In this document: positions 47,831-56,592 of the stretch, piece by piece
How positions within the stretch are numbered: position 1 is the first letter of the stretch
Layout: the number at the start of each line of letters is the position of its first letter
DNA from: Parerythrobacter_A sp963799315
GTDB taxonomy: Bacteria; Pseudomonadota; Alphaproteobacteria; Sphingomonadales; Sphingomonadaceae
DNA: 64,000 nt
Assembly (NCBI GenBank): GCA_963799315.1
Contig: CAWCWP010000001.1
Coordinates: 620,001 to 684,000 of the forward strand
Direction: 5' to 3'
Position numbers and translations under genes: made by a program
The notes under the pieces: model-generated
Databases searched by the model: none
The model's input: only the letters and a program-made list of their open reading frames with translations
Told to the model about the DNA's origin: nothing

Positions 47831-49385
47831 GCAGCCAATCGCCACGCCTCCGACGGCTGTGGCACAAGAGAAGCCTTCCTTCGCTTTACCGGCAGTTTGG
47901 CAAAAGTCGCTGATCCGTCTTGCGGGTGTGTGGCTGGCAGTCTTTGCTGTCACCTTCGGCGACTGGGCGACGATGGCGGACCAGTGGTGGAACATCTCCA
48001 CCTACAACCACGTCCTGTTCGTGCCGCTGATTGTCGGGTGGCTTATATACGTCCGGCATGAAGGGCTGCTGTCCATCGTGCCGGAAACCTGGTGGCCCGC
48101 GCTGTTGCTGGTTGCGGGTGCGATGGGCATGTGGCTGGTCGGCTCGATTGCCGGGGTCAATACGGTCAGCCAGCTGGGCGCGGTGCTGGCGATGATCGCC
48201 AGCGTCATCGCGGTGCTGGGCCGCCGTGTTGCACTCGCCTGCGCGTTTCCGCTGGGCTACCTTCTCTTCCTCGTCCCGTTCGGCGACGAGATGGTGCCGG
48301 CCTTGCAAATGATTACCGCCAAGCTGGTGATCTGGATGACCGAGGCGAGCGGCATTCCCGCGATTATCGACGGCGTTTTCATCGATACGCCGGGCGGCCT
48401 GTTCGAGGTGGCCGAGGCCTGTTCGGGCGTGAAGTTCCTCGTCGCCATGCTCGCGCTGGGCGTGCTGGTGGCCTATGCCTGCTTCCGCAGCTGGAAACGG
48501 CGCATCGCTTTCCTCGTGGCGTCGATGGCGCTGCCCATCGTCGCCAATGGCGTGCGTGCCTGGGGCACCATTTACATCGCGCAATTCGCCGGTCTGGAAT
48601 TTGCCGAAGGGTTCGACCACGTTTTCTACGGCTGGGTATTCTTCGCATTAGTCGTGGTTGCGCTGCTCGCCGCATTCTGGCGTTATTTCGACCGCGACCC
48701 GGACGATCTGGGTATCGACTTTCCGCACTGGGTCGGCACTTACCGCACCGCGCCTGCCGTCCAGAAAGTTGCCTCGCACGCCGTTGCACTCTTGGCGATA
48801 GTCGCAGTGTTCGCGGTGTGGCGCTTCGCCGCAGGATCGGTCGAAGCGGAATTGCCCGATCGCAGCGGCCTGCCCGAGGTCGCAGGCTGGCAGTCGGTGA
48901 TACAGATGCCGGAACCGGCGTGGGAGCCGCGCATGACCGGCGCGGACCGCAAGCTGGTGGGCCGGTACGAGGATGCGCGCGGACGCAGCGTTGACGTGGT
49001 GCTGGGCATATATGCCGCGCAGGAGGACGGGCGCGAAGCAGGGGCGTTCGGCGAAGGCGCGCTGGTGCCCGATACCGCGTGGCGCTGGCTTGCACCGTGG
49101 CCGTCGGACCCGACCGCGACGGGCGACATCCTGTTCGCCAACGGGCAAGTGAAACGCCATGCCCGCACCAGCTATCGCAACGGCAACATCCTGACCGGCA
49201 GCGCCGCGCGCCTGAAACTGGATACGCTGTTCGACCGGCTGCTGCTGGATGGCCAGCCAACGATGACGCTGATCCTGTCCACCGCCGGACAGGACGATGC
49301 CGCCGCCGCCACGACGCTGGCCGACTTCGAGCGGGCGACGGGCAATCGCGGCGTGTGGATGGACCACGCCGCCGGGCTGCGTTAG
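47820..49385 (+). CDS. xrtA: Exosortase A fused to EpsI domain
   Basis: Polytopic inner-membrane cysteine transpeptidase, 521 aa, that sorts PEP-CTERM proteins, fused to a C-terminal EpsI domain. About eight transmembrane helices lie in residues 25-330. The catalytic triad is visible: Cys in VAEACSGVKFLVAM, Arg in IVANGVRAWG and His in EGFDHVFYGW. The EpsI part (from about residue 355) holds VEAELPDRSGLPEVAGWQ and WRWLAPWPSDP. I prefer the ATG at 47820 to the GTG three bases upstream. The frame is intact. No PEP-CTERM substrate is encoded in this window. Confidence 0.94.
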   Translation: MQPEQPIATPPTAVAQEKPSFALPAVWQKSLIRLAGVWLAVFAVTFGDWATMADQWWNISTYNHVLFVPLIVGWLIYVRHEGLLSIVPETWWPALLLVAGAMGMWLVGSIAGVNTVSQLGAVLAMIASVIAVLGRRVALACAFPLGYLLFLVPFGDEMVPALQMITAKLVIWMTEASGIPAIIDGVFIDTPGGLFEVAEACSGVKFLVAMLALGVLVAYACFRSWKRRIAFLVASMALPIVANGVRAWGTIYIAQFAGLEFAEGFDHVFYGWVFFALVVVALLAAFWRYFDRDPDDLGIDFPHWVGTYRTAPAVQKVASHAVALLAIVAVFAVWRFAAGSVEAELPDRSGLPEVAGWQSVIQMPEPAWEPRMTGADRKLVGRYEDARGRSVDVVLGIYAAQEDGREAGAFGEGALVPDTAWRWLAPWPSDPTATGDILFANGQVKRHARTSYRNGNILTGSAARLKLDTLFDRLLLDGQPTMTLILSTAGQDDAAAATTLADFERATGNRGVWMDHAAGLR

Positions 49386-49396
49386 GGCGCGCCACC

Positions 49397-51295
49397 ATGT
49401 GCGGCATTGCCGGTATCTTTCACCACGGCACGCCCAAGCCGGTGGACCCCCGCCGCGTCGAGCGGATGTGCGACGCGATGGTGCATCGCGGGCCGGACGG
49501 GGCAGGGGTATGGACCGATCACGGCATCGGGCTGGGCCATCGTCGCTTGTCGATCATCGACGTGGCAGGCTCTCCGCAGCCTATGCATTCCACCGACGGC
49601 CGCGCGGTGATCGTCTTCAATGGCGAGATCTACAATTACCGCGAGCTGCGGCGCGAGCTGACGGGGCTGGGCGCACGGTTTGCGACCGATGGCGATACCG
49701 AGGTCATCCTCGCCGCCTATCGCCAGTGGGGCATGGACTGCCTTGCGCGGCTGAACGGCATGTTCGCCTTCGCGCTGTACGATCTGGACCAGCGCACGCT
49801 GTATCTGGCGCGCGACCGGCTTGGTGTGAAGCCGCTGTTTACCGCGCAGTTAAGCGATGGCAGCCTGGCCTTTGCGTCCGAGCTGAAAGGCTTGCTGGCG
49901 CATCCGGGCCTGCGTCGCACGATCGATCCGCTGGCAATCGAGGACTACCTGACCTGGGGCTATGTGCCCGACCATCGCAGTATTCTGCGCGGCGTGACGA
50001 AGCTGGCGGCGGGGCATTTCCAGCGTTTCCGGCAGGGGCACGGGGCCGATGCGCCGCAGCGGTGGTGGGATGTCGATTTCAGCAAGCGGGCGAAGGGTGG
50101 CACGGCAGATCTGTCTGCCGAATTGCTCGACCATGTCCGCACCGGCGTAACCTCGCGCATGGTGGCGGATGTGCCGCTCGGCGCATTCCTGTCGGGCGGG
50201 GTGGACAGCTCCAGCGTCGTCGCGCTGATGGCGGAGGCCAGCACGACGCCGGTGCGGACCTGCTCCATCGGGTTCGATGTGGCCGAGTATGACGAAACCT
50301 CGCACGCCGAAAAAGTCGCGGCGCTGTTCGACACCGACCATCGCGCGCGCCGCGTCGATCCCGATGATTTCGACCATATCGACGCGCTGGCGGCGATGTT
50401 CGACGAGCCGTTCGCCGATGCCTCCGCCCTGCCGACATGGCGGGTGTGCCAGCTCGCGCGCGGCAGTGTGACAGTGGCACTGTCGGGCGATGGCGCGGAC
50501 GAAGCGTTTGCAGGCTATCGACGGCAGGTGTTCCACGCGCATGAGGAACGCGCGCGGTCGCTGCTGCCCACTGATTTTCGGCAGAATGTGTTCGGCACGC
50601 TGGGGCGGTGGTGGCCCAAGGCGGACTGGGCGCCGCGTCCGTTCCGCGCGAAATCCACGCTGCTCGGCCTCGCGGGCGATGGCGACGCGGCCTATGCGGC
50701 GGCGCTGTCCGTCACGACGCCGGAGCAACGCAATGCGCTGTATACCGGAGGGTTCGCGCGCGGCCTGGACGGGTATCGCGGCGAGCAACCGCTGCTTGAA
50801 ACCATGCGCAGCGCCCCGGCGCGCAATGGGCTTGACCGCGCGCAATATGCCGACCTCACTTTCTGGATGCCGGGCGATATCCTGACCAAGGTCGACCGCA
50901 CCAGCATGGCGGTCAGCCTGGAAGCGCGCGAGCCGCTGCTCGACCACCGCCTGATCGAATTCGCTGCGACGTTGCCACGCCGCCAGCGGGTGCGGGGGAA
51001 GCAGGGCAAATGGCTGCTGAAAAAGACGATGGAACGCTATTTGCCCGACGATATTCTGTATCGGCCCAAGCAGGGTTTCGTCACGCCGATCAGCGACTGG
51101 TTTCGCGGGCCGCTGGCCGACCGGGCGCGGTCCCTGGCAACGGATTCGCTGGCGGTCGAGGCGGGCTGGCTGGACCCCGCAAACATCGGGCGCATCGCGG
51201 AGGAACACATTGCGGGACGGCGGGATAACGGGCGGATGCTGTGGCAACTCGTCATGCTCGATGCCGCAATGCGCAAGCTGGAGCCGACCGGCTGA
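49397..51295 (+). CDS. XrtA/PEP-CTERM system amidotransferase (asparagine synthase-like)
   Basis: Glutamine-dependent amidotransferase of 632 aa, intact, TIGR03108 type. The N-terminal Cys2 of MCGIAGIF is the glutaminase nucleophile; VHRGPDGAGVW and FNGEIYNYREL complete that domain. The synthetase half has the PP-loop GAFLSGGVDSSSVVALM and LSGDGADEAFAGYRR. It probably amidates a sugar acid or amino-acyl group of the polysaccharide and is unlikely to make free asparagine. It is the last gene of the plus-strand XrtA operon; its stop abuts the convergent zapE stop with no gap. Confidence 0.92.
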   Translation: MCGIAGIFHHGTPKPVDPRRVERMCDAMVHRGPDGAGVWTDHGIGLGHRRLSIIDVAGSPQPMHSTDGRAVIVFNGEIYNYRELRRELTGLGARFATDGDTEVILAAYRQWGMDCLARLNGMFAFALYDLDQRTLYLARDRLGVKPLFTAQLSDGSLAFASELKGLLAHPGLRRTIDPLAIEDYLTWGYVPDHRSILRGVTKLAAGHFQRFRQGHGADAPQRWWDVDFSKRAKGGTADLSAELLDHVRTGVTSRMVADVPLGAFLSGGVDSSSVVALMAEASTTPVRTCSIGFDVAEYDETSHAEKVAALFDTDHRARRVDPDDFDHIDALAAMFDEPFADASALPTWRVCQLARGSVTVALSGDGADEAFAGYRRQVFHAHEERARSLLPTDFRQNVFGTLGRWWPKADWAPRPFRAKSTLLGLAGDGDAAYAAALSVTTPEQRNALYTGGFARGLDGYRGEQPLLETMRSAPARNGLDRAQYADLTFWMPGDILTKVDRTSMAVSLEAREPLLDHRLIEFAATLPRRQRVRGKQGKWLLKKTMERYLPDDILYRPKQGFVTPISDWFRGPLADRARSLATDSLAVEAGWLDPANIGRIAEEHIAGRRDNGRMLWQLVMLDAAMRKLEPTG

Positions 51296-52415
51296 TTACC
51301 CGTCGGTGCCGTGGCCCAGCGCCATGTATTCCGCGCTCTGCATTTCCATCAGGCGGCTGACGGTGCGGTCGAATTCGAAGCTGCCGTCGCCGCTGGTATA
51401 GAGCGCGTCCGGCTCGTCGCGGCAGTGGCGAACAGCTTGACCCGGTGTTCGTACAAAGCGTCGATCAGGGTGACGAAGCGCGCCGCCTCGTTGCGCGCAT
51501 CCGCGTCCCATCTTCGGAATGCCGACGATGATGACCGTGTGATAGGCTCTTGCAATCGCGAGATAATCCTTCGCCCCGCGCGGCTCGACGCATAGCCGTT
51601 TGAAGCTGAAGACGGCGACTCCCTTGAGCGACTTGGGGACATGAATGGTCCGCTTGGCGCTTACTTCCAGCTCGGCGGAGGGCACGTGGTCGGCATCGCC
51701 GGGGTCGAAATCGGTCATCCGGAAGAATGCCTCGGTCACCTTGGCGGTCGCCGCTTCGCCTAGCGGGGTATGCCAGCTGTCCAGCCCCGCCATCCGCTCC
51801 ATCCGGTAATCGGTCGGCCCGTTCAGCGGCACCACCGCCATCCGGTCTGTCACCAGCTCGATGAAGGGCAGGAAATGTTCGCGGTTCAGCCCGTCCTTGT
51901 AAAGATCGCGTGGCGGGCGGTTGGAGGTGGTGATGACGGTGACGTTTTCGTCCTCCATCAGCGCCGCGAACAGGCGCGACATGATCATCGCATCGGCGCT
52001 GTTGTTCACCACCATCTCGTCGAAACACAGGCAGCGCACATCGGCGGCGATGCGGGCCGCGACGGGGGGTATGGGGTCGCCTTTTTCGGCGCGGCGTTCC
52101 TCGCGCAGCATGGCGTGGACGTCCTGCATGAAGGCATGGAAATGCGCGCGGCGCTTGCGTTTTATCGCCAGGCTGTCGTGGAACAGGTCCATCAGCATGG
52201 ATTTGCCGCGCCCCACGCCGCCCCACATGTACATGCCGCGCACCGCGTCGGGCTTGCCCGCCAGCATCCGCCACAGCACGCTGCCCCGGCTTGGCACCGC
52301 TTCCAGTTCGGCTTGAACCCGCGCCAGTTCATCCACCGCCGCCGCACTGTTCGGCATCGGCGCGCAATTCGCCATTGGCGACCAGCGCATCGTAGCGGCG
52401 GCGAATGCCGGTCAC
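51296..52415 (-). CDS. zapE: Cell division ATPase ZapE (AFG1-like; frameshifted)
   Basis: AAA ATPase of the AFG1/LACE1/ZapE family, ~372 aa, involved in division under stress in E. coli and in membrane-protein quality control elsewhere. It has Walker A MWGGVGRGKSMLMDLFHD, AHFHAFMQDVHAMLRE, Walker B LCFDEMVVNNSADAMI and TTSNRPPRDLYKDGLNRE. Indels near 52343, 51512 and 51420 break the frame. The start is a GTG at 52415 (TGIRRRYDALVANGELR) overlapping the thioesterase stop (GTGA). Last gene of the sdhB-thioesterase-zapE group. Confidence 0.9.
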
Positions 52416-52879
52416 GCCCTGTTCGCAACCTTGCGGATGACGCCGGAGAACGCCGCGACGCGATCCGCCTCCTGCACCACATCGCCGCGCAGGAACATCA
52501 TGCGGCCCGTTTCGCGCAGCACCTCCACCACCGCATCCAGCGGGCGCGTGACATCGCCCGCGCCGATGAACTGGGTCGACAGCTCCAGCGTCACCGCCAT
52601 CGCTCCGTCGCCGCGCCCCAGCAGGTGCTGTGCGGAGAACAGCGATATGTCGATCAGCGACAGCGTCACCGCGCCGTGGATCATGTTCTGCAGGTTGGTG
52701 TGGCGGTGTTCGGGCAGCATCCGCAACCGGCAGCGCGGGGCATCGTCGCCGCCCTCGCGCCGAACCATCAGCTGGCCCATGACCTGCGCGTTGAAGCGCG
52801 TGTCGTCGGCCAGGTCCCAGCTATCCCAGCCGGGATAATCGGCCAGCGGCACGCTGGTGAAGAAGGCGGGAACGGCCAT
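52412..52879 (-). CDS. PaaI-family hotdog thioesterase
   Basis: Hotdog-fold acyl-CoA thioesterase of 155 aa, intact. The helix-strand core NMIHGAVTLSLIDISLFSAQ carries the HG(x)..D active-site region of the PaaI group, followed by AVTLELSTQFIGAGD and GRMMFLRGDVVQ. Substrate not known. It lies between sdhB (34-bp gap) and zapE (overlap), so it is in the same transcript as a TCA-cycle subunit. Confidence 0.9.
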   Translation of the reverse strand: MAVPAFFTSVPLADYPGWDSWDLADDTRFNAQVMGQLMVRREGGDDAPRCRLRMLPEHRHTNLQNMIHGAVTLSLIDISLFSAQHLLGRGDGAMAVTLELSTQFIGAGDVTRPLDAVVEVLRETGRMMFLRGDVVQEADRVAAFSGVIRKVANRA

Positions 52880-52913
52880 TACGCTATGCCGGAACGGCCG
52901 GCGAAGCGAACAA

Positions 52914-53696
52914 TCAGATTTCGCGCTCGGCCATCATCTTCTTGGTTTCGGCAATCGCCTTGGCGGGCGACAGGCCCTTGGGGCAGACATTGGCGCAATT
53001 CATGATGGTGTGGCAGCGATAGAGGCGGAAGGGGTCTTCCAGCTCGTTCAGCCGCTCGCCGGTCATTTCGTCGCGGCTGTCGGCCAGCCAGCGATAGGCC
53101 TGCAACAGGATGGCGGGGCCGAGGAACTTGTCGGAATTCCACCAATAGCTGGGGCAGGCGGCGGAGCAGCAGGCGCACAGGATGCACTCGTACAGCCCGT
53201 CCAGCTCCTCGCGCTGTGCGGGCGTCTGCAACCGCTCCTTGCCGCTGGGCGTCGGCGTAACCGATTGCAGCCACGGGCGGATGGAGGCGTATTGCGCGTA
53301 GAAATGGGTGAAGTCGGGCACCAGATCCTTGATCACTTCCATGTGCGGCAGCGGCGTGATCCGCACTTCGCCCTTCAGGTCTTCGATGGCGGTGGTGCAG
53401 GCCAGCGCGTTCTTGCCATTGATGTTCATCGAACACGACCCGCAGATACCCTCGCGGCAGGACCGGCGGAATGTCAGCGACGGATCGACCTCCGCCTTGA
53501 TCTTGATGATCGCGTCCAGCACCATCGGGCCGCACTGTTCCAGATCGACCTCGAACGTGTCGTAGCGGGGGTTTTCGCCGCTATCGGGATCGTAGCGATA
53601 GATCTTGAACGCCTTTTTCGTGCCCGCGTCATCGACCGTGAACCGGCGGCTTTCACCGGTGATTTTCGAATTCTTCGGAAGAGTGAAGGTCGCCAT
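52914..53696 (-). CDS. sdhB: Succinate dehydrogenase iron-sulfur subunit
   Basis: Iron-sulfur subunit of respiratory complex II, 260 aa, intact. It carries electrons from SdhA FAD to ubiquinone. The 2Fe-2S ligands are in SCREGICGSCSMNINGKN with ALAC, the 4Fe-4S set in CILCACCSAACPSYW and the 3Fe-4S ligands in CHTIMNCANVCPKGL. The ATG at 53696 follows a 242-bp intergenic region shared with the divergent SDR gene. sdhC, sdhD and sdhA are not adjacent, so sdhB heads its own transcript here, with thioesterase and zapE downstream. Confidence 0.96.
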   Translation of the reverse strand: MATFTLPKNSKITGESRRFTVDDAGTKKAFKIYRYDPDSGENPRYDTFEVDLEQCGPMVLDAIIKIKAEVDPSLTFRRSCREGICGSCSMNINGKNALACTTAIEDLKGEVRITPLPHMEVIKDLVPDFTHFYAQYASIRPWLQSVTPTPSGKERLQTPAQREELDGLYECILCACCSAACPSYWWNSDKFLGPAILLQAYRWLADSRDEMTGERLNELEDPFRLYRCHTIMNCANVCPKGLSPAKAIAETKKMMAEREI

Positions 53697-53938
53697 GATC
53701 GTCTATTTCCCGTTTACCGCTGAAGTCACACTAGCAAAGCCGCCTGACCAGACAAGCGCCTAACGCTTGCGAAGTTCCGCACACACGATGACGGGCAGGC
53801 ACCTGTCCGCCGCGGAAATGCGAGACATGGACCGCATGTTACACAGTCCAGGGGCCAAACTTTTCGCCGCGCACAATCTCACTGGTCGCAATCGGGGTTC
53901 TGGCGGAACCGTTGCGCTTGCCGAACCGTCTAGCCGGC

Positions 53939-54684
53939 ATGAGCGATGTAGGACAGGACGGACAGGCGTGGCCCCGCCGCGCGGCGATATTCGGCGCGAG
54001 CGGCGGGATCGGCGCGGCGCTGGTGCGCGCATTGGCGGAACAGGGCGTGCCGGTGCTGGCCGGGATCGCGCACCGGTGATGTGCCTGCGGGGGCTGGAGT
54101 GACGCCCTTCCGTTTCGACCTGACCGACGAGGCGAGCATCGCCGACGCCATTGCCGGGTTCGGGGACACGTTGCCGAACCTTGTGATCGTGGCATCCGGC
54201 ACGCTGACACTGGCCGATGGAACTGGGCCGGAGCGCAGCCACAAAGCGTTGGATATCAACGCGATGGAGCAGGTCTTTCGCATCAATACTTACGGTCCCG
54301 CGCTGGTTGCCAAGCACGTATTCGCAGCGGCACCGCGCAAGGGCCGCACGGTGTTTGCCGCGCTGTCCGCGCGGGTCGGGTCCATCGGCGATAACCGGGT
54401 GGGCGGATGGTATTCCTATCGCGCCAGCAAGGCAGCGCTGAACATGTTGCTGAAGACCTTTTCCATCGAAGTCGCGCGCACGCACAAGCAGGCGGTTGTC
54501 GCAGGGCTGCACCCCGGCACGGTGGATACCGCGCTGAGCGAGCCGTTCCAGTCGAACCTGCCCGATGGCCAGCTTACACAACCCGCTGATGCAGCGTCTG
54601 CGCTGTCTATCGGTGCTAATGCATCTTGCTCCCGCCGATAGCGGCGGCGTGTTTGCCTATGATGGCGAGCGCGTGCCCGACTGA
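53939..54684 (+). CDS. Short-chain dehydrogenase (CsgA-like SDR; frameshifted)
   Basis: SDR of about 248 aa. It has the cofactor loop AIFGASGGIGAALVRAL, then after one extra A near 54067, FRFDLTDEASIADAI, NLVIVASGTL, a catalytic YSYRASKAALNML and GLHPGTVDTALSEPF. A second extra base near 54610 precedes the C-terminus; corrected, it reads VFAYDGERVPD and stops at 54684. The pattern SHKALDINAMEQVFRIN resembles C-factor-type SDRs. Substrate unknown. It is divergent from sdhB and ends 5 bp from the convergent nucleotidyltransferase. Confidence 0.85.
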
Positions 54685-54689
54685 ATGGG

Positions 54690-55532
54690 TCAGCCCTTGG
54701 CCGGGCGCGTCGGGAGCAATTCCTCGCACACCGCATAGGTTCGCTCGTTATCGACATCGATGGCCAGCGCGCCGTCCTCGAACGCCACCGCCTTGATCGT
54801 CAGCCCCAGCTTGCGCCCCAGCCGGTCCATCGCCGCATCCAGCTTCAGCCAGCCCAGCCGCAGCAGGACCAGATTGACCAGCCCGAACGCGCGGACCATG
54901 CGGCCCGGATTTTTCATGAACTGCCCGCCTTCGCGAAACACTTCGGCGGCCTTCAGCGCATCGCGGCTGCGCAGGGCGTAGAGGTTGCAGTTGGCAATGC
55001 CGCCATCGGAGAGCGGGTAGAAATTGCGCTGTCCTTCCGGATGGGCGGCCTTGACCCGGTCCTCGCGCGCGACACCGATCACGGCATCCGCATTGCGCAC
55101 CGCCTCACGCACGAGGCGCACGGCATCCTGCGTCAGCAGCACATTGTCGGCGGTAGTGATCAGGACCGGACCGCTTGCCCCGGTGGTGGCCTTTTCGACG
55201 CTGGTGACGATATTGTCGTCGCTGGAGACGAGGCTGATCGGGACATCATGCCCGGCATAATCGGCGATGACGGAGCCGAGCGCATCATGCGCGTCAGGTT
55301 CTATCGAGATGTGGATGGCGGCAAGGTCCGGCACGCGCACCAGCGTATCGAGGACATGGCGAACGAGAGCGCGCCTGTCGGCACCCGTGCCAATGGGCGC
55401 GAGGCATTTGTGCGAGACACCGGCCCGCTCCGCCAGCGGATTGACCACGCCGGTGCGTTGCGCGGCCAGGACGACGGCGATGGTTCCGGTGATGGTTCCA
55501 GTAATTGGGCCTGTGTACGGGGCGTCCGTCAT
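54690..55532 (-). CDS. MobA-like nucleotidyltransferase family protein
   Basis: NTP-transferase-fold protein of 280 aa, intact. The N-terminal strand-loop is IAVVLAAQRTGVVNPLA, then SHKCLAPIGTGADRRALVRH (the substrate Lys), LITTADNVLLTQ (the metal-binding Asp) and FYPLSDGGIANCNLYAL. It could activate a sugar or polyol phosphate, like IspD, MobA or inositol-phosphate nucleotidyltransferases. The N-terminus has an unusual tandem PITGTITGTI repeat, mirrored in the DNA. The start ATG overlaps the stop of the ATP-grasp gene, so the two are coupled. Confidence 0.82.
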   Translation of the reverse strand: MTDAPYTGPITGTITGTIAVVLAAQRTGVVNPLAERAGVSHKCLAPIGTGADRRALVRHVLDTLVRVPDLAAIHISIEPDAHDALGSVIADYAGHDVPISLVSSDDNIVTSVEKATTGASGPVLITTADNVLLTQDAVRLVREAVRNADAVIGVAREDRVKAAHPEGQRNFYPLSDGGIANCNLYALRSRDALKAAEVFREGGQFMKNPGRMVRAFGLVNLVLLRLGWLKLDAAMDRLGRKLGLTIKAVAFEDGALAIDVDNERTYAVCEELLPTRPAKG

Positions 55533-56480
55533 GCCAGCAATCCCTGCCTGTCGAGGCTTTCCGCCAGCACGGTCTCGATCAGCTGGCTATGCGTCCAGCC
55601 GAGCTAGCCGCGCCGCCGTTGCAATGGTTTTGGTCGATGACAGATTGCAGTTCAGATTGACCTCGATGAAATTGACCGCGCCCGTTTCCGGATCGACCCG
55701 GAATTCGAACCGGCCATAGTCGAAGGGGTGATATTCGCCCCACAATCTGCGTGTCATATCCTCTATCCGCGCTGAAATGTCCGCGTCGTCGTCATAGGCG
55801 CGCAGGACATAGCCCAGCTTCGTATTGTCGAGCGCGCGTTTTTCCGAATAGGTCCGCAGGTGCGTGGGATCATCCTGTTCGAACACCATTAGCGGCAGGC
55901 AGCGCGGGGTACCGCCGACGGTGATGAGCGAAACCTCCACATCGTTGCCGGGCAGGAAGGGTTCGACGATGGCGTCGTGCCCTTCGGCATGAAGCTGCGC
56001 CACCGCTTCGCCTGCGCCCGCGCGGTCGGCGGCATCGCGCACGCCCCAGCTGGCGGAAGAGGCGTTGGGCTTGATGACATAGCGATCCGCATCGGGGCAG
56101 CGTGCAAGATCGACGGCGACATTGCGGCGGAACACTGCCCACGGCGCGGTCGGCAGGCCGGCTTGGGCCGCCGTCAGCTTGGTCAGGTGCTTGTCGTCCG
56201 ACAGGCCGCGAATGATCGGGCTGGCACCGAGATAGGGCAGGCCGTGGCGCGTGCAGAGCAAGGGCGCGAGCATTTCGGAATTGAAGAAACCGGCGCGGTT
56301 GAGCAGCGGGAAGACGAAGTCGACATCGGGTTTGTCGAACAGGTCTTCGAACGTGTCCGACAGCGTGATGTTCAGCCCCAGCGCCGACAGCACTTCGCGC
56401 GTTTCGACATGGTACAGCGCGTGGTTGCCATCGTCCGCATGCAGGCCGCCCTGCCACTTGGCGTGCTTGGCGAGCAGCAT
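55529..56480 (-). CDS. ATP-grasp ligase (D-Ala-D-Ala ligase-like)
   Basis: ATP-grasp protein of about 317 aa. It starts MLLAKHAKWQGGLHADDGNH, which is unlike Ddl. It has RGLSDDKHLTKLTAAQAGLP, the ATP-binding RYVIKPNASSASWGVRDA, AIVEPFLPGNDVEVSLI and the metal site FIEVNLNCNLSSTKT. One extra base near 55605 truncates the frame; corrected, it ends QLIETVLAESLDRQGLLA with the stop overlapping the nucleotidyltransferase start. It forms an acyl-phosphate and joins it to an amine or thiol; substrates unknown. A cell-wall Ddl role is unlikely given the divergent start and partner. Confidence 0.82.
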
Positions 56481-56592
56481 GACACGCAGGCGCGCTTTCG
56501 CGGCGTCCGGTATGGTCAGGGGCGCGAAGGCGGCTTGAGAGGGGACGGGCGCGATTGCTGATTTTCCTTCGGAAGGAACGTGCGGGGTGGCG

